DNA of 64,000 nucleotides from Massilia phosphatilytica. Lineage in GTDB: Bacteria > Pseudomonadota > Gammaproteobacteria > Burkholderiales > Burkholderiaceae_D. The position numbers and the translations under genes are program-made. Shown here piece by piece: positions 59,183 through 64,000 of this stretch. The stretch lies in assembly GCF_002968015.1 (NCBI RefSeq), contig NZ_PUIP01000010.1, forward strand, positions 1-64,000. Reading direction: 5' to 3'. Below the pieces are notes generated by a model, which was not told the origin of the DNA, made no database searches, and saw only the letters and a program-made list of their open reading frames with translations. Positions within the stretch are counted from its first letter, which is position 1. Each line of letters starts with the position of its first letter.

Positions 59183-59842
59183 ATGCCCCTCGCACTCTAT
59201 GGTCATCCCTTCTCGTCGTACACGCAGAAAGTGCTCATCGCGCTGTACGAGAACGACACGTCTTTCGAGTTCCGCTGCCTCGGGCCGGACACGCCGCAGC
59301 ACGCAGCGCAATGGCTGCAACGCTGGCCGCTGCGCACATTCCCGCTGCTCGTCGACGGGGAGCGCAATGTCGTCGAGACGAGCATCATCATCGAATACCT
59401 GCACCTGGCACATCCGGGTCCCGTACGCCTGCTGCCGGACGATCCGCTCGCGGCGCTGGACGTCCGTTTCATGGACCGCTTCTTCGACCTGCACGTGATG
59501 AGCATGGTCCAGCACGCGGTGAACGGCGCGCTGACGGGCGATGCGGCCAAGCGCGCGGACGGTCTCGCGGCGGCGACGGAAAAACTGGAACTTGCCTACG
59601 CATGGCTCGAAGGCTACCTGGCCGGGCGCACGTGGGCCGCCGGCGCCGGCTTCTCGCTCGCGGACTGCGCCGCCGCGCCCGCGCTGTTCTACGCGGACTG
59701 GACGCATCCGGTCGGGCCGCAGTACCCGACGCTGCGCGCCTACCGCGCGCGCCTGCTGGCGCGGCCGTCGTTCGCCCGCGCGGTGAACGAGGCGCGGTCG
59801 TACCGTCCGCTGTTCCCGCTGGGCGCGCCCGACCGCGACTGA
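59183..59842 (+). CDS. Glutathione S-transferase family protein
   Basis: A 219-residue GST. The N-terminal thioredoxin-like domain has LYGHPFSSYTQKVLIALYE, PLLVDGERNVVETSIIIEYL (with the cis-proline and ETS glutathione contacts), and the C-terminal helical domain has FSLADCAAAPALFYADW, the N-capping box. It would conjugate glutathione to electrophiles. Divergent from an HxlR regulator, which suggests induction by reactive electrophiles. Its stop is 2 bp from the stop of the convergent MBL gene. Confidence 0.92.
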   Translation: MPLALYGHPFSSYTQKVLIALYENDTSFEFRCLGPDTPQHAAQWLQRWPLRTFPLLVDGERNVVETSIIIEYLHLAHPGPVRLLPDDPLAALDVRFMDRFFDLHVMSMVQHAVNGALTGDAAKRADGLAAATEKLELAYAWLEGYLAGRTWAAGAGFSLADCAAAPALFYADWTHPVGPQYPTLRAYRARLLARPSFARAVNEARSYRPLFPLGAPDRD

Positions 59843-59844
59843 CG

Positions 59845-60765
59845 TCAGTAATCCCAGAACACCGGCACGTAACGGTACGCGTCGCCGTCCGCCATCACCC
59901 GCCCGATGGACGGGAACGGCAAGTGCGCCGCGACCAGCAGCCCGCCGTCGTCCATCAACTCGCGGAACAGGCGGTCGCGCACGCGGGCCGCTTCTTCGGG
60001 ATCGTGTTCGAAACCGTTCTGCCAGCCGGGATGCTCGAAGTTGACCGGGAAAACGGCATCGCCGGCGAACATCAGGCGCTTGCCGCCGGAGGCCAGGTCG
60101 ACCACGCAGTGGCCAGGCGTGTGGCCGCCCGTCAGACGGGCCACTACGCCTGGCGCGACCTCGCGGCGCTCCTTGAAGACCTGCAGCCGGTCGCGGTACT
60201 CGGTGAGGAAGCGCGCGGCGGTCGAGCGCAGCACGGGCGGCACCGCTTCCGGCATGACCGTCAGCGAGAAATCGGGAGACTCCCAGAACTTCACTTCGGC
60301 CTCGGCCACGTGGATCCGCACGTCCGGGCGCAGTCTCTCCTTCACGCCCGGAGCGAGCAGCCCGCCCACGTGGTCCATGTGCATGTGGGTGATGATGATG
60401 TCAGTCACGGATGCCAGGTCGATGCCGATGGCGTCCAGCCGCGCCGGGAACTGCCCGGCGCGCGGGAAGCCGGGGAACTGCGTGCCGACGCCGGCGTCGA
60501 CGAGGATGGTCTGGTCGCCGCTGCGCACCACGAGCACGTTCAGCGGCCAGTCGAATTTGTCCGGCGGCAGGAACATGTGATCCAGCCAGTTCGCCAGCTC
60601 GGCCGGATCGGCGTTGGTCGCCATCGTCACGGCGGGCAGCGGCATCACGCCGTCACTGACGACCATCACGTCGATGTCGCCGACCTTCAGCGCGTAACGG
60701 GACGGCACCAGTTCTTCGGGTCCGTGGCTGGCGGGGCGCAATGGGGTATCTACGGTAAGCATCAT
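59845..60765 (-). CDS. MBL-fold metallo-hydrolase
   Basis: A 306-residue metallo-beta-lactamase-fold enzyme with the zinc motif THMHMDHVGG, a second histidine in TGGHTPGHC, the bridging aspartate in FAGDAVFPV and a final histidine in VAAHLPFPS. It has no signal peptide. The overall pattern is of the quorum-quenching lactonase/organophosphatase-like branch of the fold, but the substrate is not determined. The ATG at 60765 follows caggaga. The LysR gene lies 108 bp upstream in the same direction. Confidence 0.87.
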   Translation of the reverse strand: MMLTVDTPLRPASHGPEELVPSRYALKVGDIDVMVVSDGVMPLPAVTMATNADPAELANWLDHMFLPPDKFDWPLNVLVVRSGDQTILVDAGVGTQFPGFPRAGQFPARLDAIGIDLASVTDIIITHMHMDHVGGLLAPGVKERLRPDVRIHVAEAEVKFWESPDFSLTVMPEAVPPVLRSTAARFLTEYRDRLQVFKERREVAPGVVARLTGGHTPGHCVVDLASGGKRLMFAGDAVFPVNFEHPGWQNGFEHDPEEAARVRDRLFRELMDDGGLLVAAHLPFPSIGRVMADGDAYRYVPVFWDY

Positions 60766-60873
60766 GGTCTCCTGAAAGAGGCCCGGGGATCGGGCATGGC
60801 GCCATCGTAGACAGGACGACAGCGTGCCAGAAGTCATGCGCGTGACCTCACCGTGTTGCCCGCTACGCACCAG

Positions 60874-61776
60874 TCACGCGTGGCCGCGGCAGATCTCCAT
60901 GCAGAAATCGAGGAAGGCTTCCACGGCCGCCGGCGGCAGGCGCCGCGACGGCCGGATCGCGTACATGGGGAACGTCTCGTCCGGCCAGTCGGGAAACAGG
61001 TCGACCAGGGCGCCGCCCGTGATCAGGGATTCGAAGCCCAGCGCCAGTATCTGCGCGATGCCCGCCCCGGCCACGCACGCGCGCACGAGCGCATCGCCAT
61101 CCGCCAGCGTCAGCCGGCCGCGCGTCTCGACGACGAGCACCTCCTTCCCGCGGTGGAACTCCCAGTCGAACACGCGCCCGTCCTGCGGGTTGATGTACTG
61201 GAGGCACTCGTGTCCGGCCAGGTGCTGCGGCACCTTCGGCCGGCCGTGGCGCTTCAGGTAGGCGGGCGCCGCGACCGTCAGCACGCGCGTGTTCAGCAGC
61301 AGCCGCGACGACATGCTCGATGCCGGCTGCGGCCCGAAGCGCACGGCGACGTCGACACCTTCCGCCACCAGGTCGGCCGCATCCGGTACCGGCACCATCC
61401 TGAGTTCCAGCTCCGGATAGCGCGCGAGGAATTCGGGCAGCCGCGGCGCCAGTACGTAGCGCACGAACAGCGGATTCAGGCTGACGCGCAGCACGCCGCG
61501 CACCTGTGCCGCCGCACCCGCGACCGCGTCCGCCGCTTCCTCGATGCCCGACAAGTGCGGCGCCGCCAGTTCGTACAGGCGCGTGCCCTCGCCCGTCAGG
61601 CGCAGCGCGCGCGTCGTCCGCTCCAGCAACCGCACGCCGATCTTCGCCTCCAGCCGCGCCACCGAGCGGCTCACGCCCGATGCCGACAAGCCCAGCACCT
61701 CCGCCGCCCGCGTAAAACTGCCCGTCTCGACGACGGCCGCGAGCACGCTCATCTCCGCCAGCAATCTGCCATCCAT
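60874..61776 (-). CDS. LysR-family regulator
   Basis: A 300-residue LysR regulator with the helix-turn-helix AVVETGSFTRAAEVLGLSASGVSRSVARLE (split here as SFTRAAEVLGLSAS and GVSRSVARLE) and a full effector-binding domain. It is divergent from an amidohydrolase gene over a 120-bp region, so it likely controls amidohydrolase and the MFS transporter, and perhaps the MBL gene behind it. The start is the ATG at 61776. Confidence 0.9.
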   Translation of the reverse strand: MDGRLLAEMSVLAAVVETGSFTRAAEVLGLSASGVSRSVARLEAKIGVRLLERTTRALRLTGEGTRLYELAAPHLSGIEEAADAVAGAAAQVRGVLRVSLNPLFVRYVLAPRLPEFLARYPELELRMVPVPDAADLVAEGVDVAVRFGPQPASSMSSRLLLNTRVLTVAAPAYLKRHGRPKVPQHLAGHECLQYINPQDGRVFDWEFHRGKEVLVVETRGRLTLADGDALVRACVAGAGIAQILALGFESLITGGALVDLFPDWPDETFPMYAIRPSRRLPPAAVEAFLDFCMEICRGHA

Positions 61777-61821
61777 GGCTCACCTTTGAATTTCGTCACA
61801 AATGATTTGCACGCCACCATC

Positions 61822-61850
61822 TTAATCAAAAATCGACGGCGCCCTATCTT
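61822..61850 (+). promoter_or_regulatory. Putative promoter of the amidohydrolase-MFS operon
   Basis: TTAATC (61822-61827) and TATCTT (61845-61850) are separated by 17 nt, a fair sigma-70 match. The start codon at 61897 is about 40 nt from the likely transcription start. The AT-rich flank with attt/aaat repeats may hold the LysR site. Confidence 0.35.
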
Positions 61851-61896
61851 GTCGGGGACGCCGCGCACCCTGCGTGGCACGACCAAGGAGCCCGAC

Positions 61897-63204
61897 ATGA
61901 CCCGCCCCATCCTCTTCAAGAACGGCACCATCGTGACGATGGACGCCACCGTCCCCGACCTCGCGACCGGCGACGTGCTCGTCGACGGCGACCGCATCGC
62001 CGCCATCGCGCCCTCGCTGCCCACCGGCGATGCCGAGATCATCGACGCCACCGGCTGCATCGTGCTGCCCGGCCTCGTCGACGCGCACCACCACGCCTGG
62101 CTGTCCCCGCTGCGCCGGCTGATGCCGGACGTGGACGACCTGTTCGCCTACGTCGGCGTCGTCGCCGACACGCTGGGCCGGCACTACCGCCCGCGCGACA
62201 TGTACCTGTCCACGTACCTGACGGCCGTCGCCTCGCTCGACGCGGGCATCACGACCATCGTCGATGCCTGCCACAGTTCGCGCAGCCCGGACCACACGGA
62301 CGCCGCCCTCGACGCGCTTGCCGCGAGCGGCATCCGCGCGCTGCACATGGTCGGCCCGGCCATGGACAAGGGCGCATCGAGCGCGCACCTCCCCCGCGAC
62401 CTGGAACGCCTCGCGCGCACGTGGAACGATGACGGGAGCCTGGTACGCGTGGGCCTGTTCGGCCAGTTCAACCTGGAATGGTGGCAGGCCGCGCGCCGCC
62501 TCGACATGCGCATCCTGACGGAATTCATCGGCGACCTCGCCACGCTCGGACCCGAGTTTTCCGAACCGGGCATCCTCGGCCCGCACAACATCTTCAACCA
62601 TTGCACGCGGCTGCCGGAGACGACGTGGCGCCGGCTCGCGGACGCCGGCGTCAACGTCACCGTGAACCCGCGCTCGGACGCGCTGTTCGGCTTCGACGAC
62701 GACAGCTTCGCGTACCAGCGCGCCGTCGACCACGGCCTGTCTCCCGCGCTCGGCATCGACCTCGACACCGCCTCCGGCAGCGACATGTTCGGCGAGATGC
62801 ACGCCCTGTTCCACCAGCAGCGCGCCGCCATGCGCAACCGCCGCTTCCGGGGCGAGCAGGACGTGCCGGCCCCGATCACGGTACGCGCCGTGCTGGCCGC
62901 GGCGACCGTCAACGGCGCCCGCGCCGCCGGCCTGGAACGCACGATCGGCACACTCGCACCGGGCAAGCAGGCCGACATCCTCATGGTGCGCACGAACGGC
63001 GCCGCCGTGTTCCCGGTGACGCATGCCGTCGGCACGATCGTACAGGCGGTCGAGCGGGCGGACGTGGACACGGTGATGGTCGCGGGCCGGCTGCGCAAGC
63101 TGAACGGCACCCTGCCCGGCGTCGACCTGCACCGCCTGGCCGCCGACATCACGGCGTCGCGCGACTATCTGCTGGACGCGGGAGGCATGCATGCTGGCCT
63201 CTGA
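61897..63204 (+). CDS. Amidohydrolase-family deaminase
   Basis: A 435-residue amidohydrolase-superfamily enzyme of the TrzA/AtzA/cytosine deaminase-like branch. It has VLPGLVDAHHHAW (two of the metal histidines), HNIFNHC, GIDLDTASGSDMF carrying the metal-binding aspartate, and VNGARAAGLERTIGTLAPGKQADI near the end. It would hydrolyse a C-N bond in a cyclic amine or amide; the substrate is unknown. The ATG at 61897 follows aaggag; the longer frame upstream is antisense to the LysR gene and is rejected. It overlaps the MFS gene. Confidence 0.9.
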   Translation: MTRPILFKNGTIVTMDATVPDLATGDVLVDGDRIAAIAPSLPTGDAEIIDATGCIVLPGLVDAHHHAWLSPLRRLMPDVDDLFAYVGVVADTLGRHYRPRDMYLSTYLTAVASLDAGITTIVDACHSSRSPDHTDAALDALAASGIRALHMVGPAMDKGASSAHLPRDLERLARTWNDDGSLVRVGLFGQFNLEWWQAARRLDMRILTEFIGDLATLGPEFSEPGILGPHNIFNHCTRLPETTWRRLADAGVNVTVNPRSDALFGFDDDSFAYQRAVDHGLSPALGIDLDTASGSDMFGEMHALFHQQRAAMRNRRFRGEQDVPAPITVRAVLAAATVNGARAAGLERTIGTLAPGKQADILMVRTNGAAVFPVTHAVGTIVQAVERADVDTVMVAGRLRKLNGTLPGVDLHRLAADITASRDYLLDAGGMHAGL

Positions 63205-64000
63205 GACGTTGTCGATGTCATCGTCCTACCGCGACCGCCCGGCGCCGGCCGTCATCGCCGCGCTGTTCTGCGGCTGCCTGGCCGTCGGCCTGCCGCTGCC
63301 CGTCGTGCCCCTGTTCATCCACGACAGTCTCGGCTTCGGCAGCGCCGTCGTCGGGCTGGCCATCGGCATCCAGTTCCTCGCGACGGTGATCACGCGCGGT
63401 TACGCCGGCCGCGTCGCCGACGTGCACGGCGGCCGCCGCGCCGCGCTGCAGGGCGCGCTGTGGTGGGCGCTCGGCGGATTGCTGTACCTGGGCGCGACCT
63501 GGCCCGGACTGTCCGCCGGCGCCAGCCTAGCGATCCTCATCCTCGGCCGCCTGGCCGCAGGGTTCGGCGAAAGCCAGTTCGTCACGGGCTGCGTGGCGTG
63601 GGCGATCGCGTCGGTCGGACCGCAGCGCGCCGGCATGTCGATGTCGTGGACGGGGATCGCCATCTTCGCCGCGCTGGCCGTCGGCGCGCCGGCCGGCATG
63701 GCACTGTTCGCGCGCTTCGGTGCGGGCGCCACGATGCTGGCCTGCGTGCTGTCTCCGCTGTTGGGCGGCGCGATCGCACTCGCCGCGCAGCCGTATGCGA
63801 TGGCGGCCGGGCCCCGGCTGCCGTTCCACCGCGTGCTGGGCCAGATCTGGCGCGAGGGCGCGGGCCTGATGCTGTCCGGCGCCGGCATCGCGGGCCTGAC
63901 GGCATTCGCCTCGCTGTACTTCGCGCTGCGCGGCTGGGGCCACGCAGGCCTCGTGATGACGGCGTTCGGCATCGGCTTCATCGCCGTGCGCCTCGCGCTC
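63191..64000 (+). CDS. MFS transporter, truncated by window end
   Basis: An open frame of 270 codons runs to the window end. It encodes an MFS permease with at least seven predicted membrane spans, similar in layout to the YfcJ/YhhS arabinose-efflux-like group (GLPLPVVPLFI, GFGSAVVGLAIGIQFLATVITRGYAGRVADVHGGRRA; shown split). The start at 63191 overlaps the amidohydrolase by 14 bp and follows gggaggcatgc; an alternative ATG is at 63215. Co-transcription suggests that it carries the amidohydrolase substrate or product. The C-terminal half is outside the window. Confidence 0.82.
   Translation, partial: MLASETLSMSSSYRDRPAPAVIAALFCGCLAVGLPLPVVPLFIHDSLGFGSAVVGLAIGIQFLATVITRGYAGRVADVHGGRRAALQGALWWALGGLLYLGATWPGLSAGASLAILILGRLAAGFGESQFVTGCVAWAIASVGPQRAGMSMSWTGIAIFAALAVGAPAGMALFARFGAGATMLACVLSPLLGGAIALAAQPYAMAAGPRLPFHRVLGQIWREGAGLMLSGAGIAGLTAFASLYFALRGWGHAGLVMTAFGIGFIAVRLAL

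Noticed and set aside
60853..61896. N-terminal extension of the amidohydrolase
   Set aside because: The upstream frame is antisense to the LysR gene and basic and low-complexity; the ATG at 61897 has an aaggag site and a normal N-terminus.

Overview
This is a high-GC, densely coded chromosomal stretch from a betaproteobacterium, most likely an Oxalobacteraceae member of the Massilia/Telluria/Duganella type. That placement is inferred from gene content: a PhaM-type polyhydroxybutyrate granule regulator, a DUF4214 repeat protein, a PEP-CTERM surface protein, an MksBEF-type condensin, TamA/TamB, and a combined lactate/glycolate operon. I see no rRNA, tRNA, CRISPR array, transposase or prophage genes. 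I support 55 protein genes, the last cut by the window end, and they cover nearly all of the sequence.

Layout. 1-890: structured non-coding DNA (hairpins and a mosaic repeat-like element) and one hypothetical gene. 898-4830: a DegT-type aminotransferase, a double-GAF sensor kinase, a conserved hypothetical and a 64-residue proline-rich microprotein. 4916-13267: a compact seven-gene operon, transcribed leftwards as lutA-lutC-lutB-lldP-glcD-glcE-glcF, for lactate uptake and oxidation and for glycolate/D-lactate oxidation. It is faced by a divergent FadR-type regulator gene (lldR) with twin operator-like sites. 14232-22578: a small membrane protein, a phosphoesterase, queC and the tamA-tamB outer-membrane assembly pair. 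22655-28375: an autoregulated ArsR-SRPBCC-DUF1801 operon, a quinone oxidoreductase with a divergent LysR gene, a second proline-rich microprotein, tandem DUF1453 membrane proteins and a VirK/DUF535 protein.

28445-38061: a 1307-residue DUF4214 protein with about 190-residue Ig-like repeats, then an mksF-mksE-mksB condensin operon with no MksG/JetD nuclease beside it, then a small exported protein. 38127-48257: a beta-propeller NarL-type sensor kinase preceded by a two-codon minigene, a MocR/PdxR regulator facing an FMN-barrel protein, two DUF3108 envelope proteins (one with a TonB-like N-terminus), phaM, and an orphan molybdenum hydroxylase subunit. 48344-53030: a response regulator-TPR/histidine kinase pair, an MnmC-type oxidase with a degenerate methyltransferase half, and tag.

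53099-57491: a Ser/Thr kinase, a GAF protein fused to a GspE/PilB-type N-terminal region without its ATPase, a PP2C phosphatase, and a PEP-CTERM protein behind two perfect palindromes. I consider this the most unusual cluster. 57501-64000: a rifampin ADP-ribosyltransferase, a Cys-containing exported protein, a divergent HxlR/GST pair, a metallo-hydrolase, a LysR regulator divergent from an amidohydrolase, and an MFS transporter truncated by the window end.
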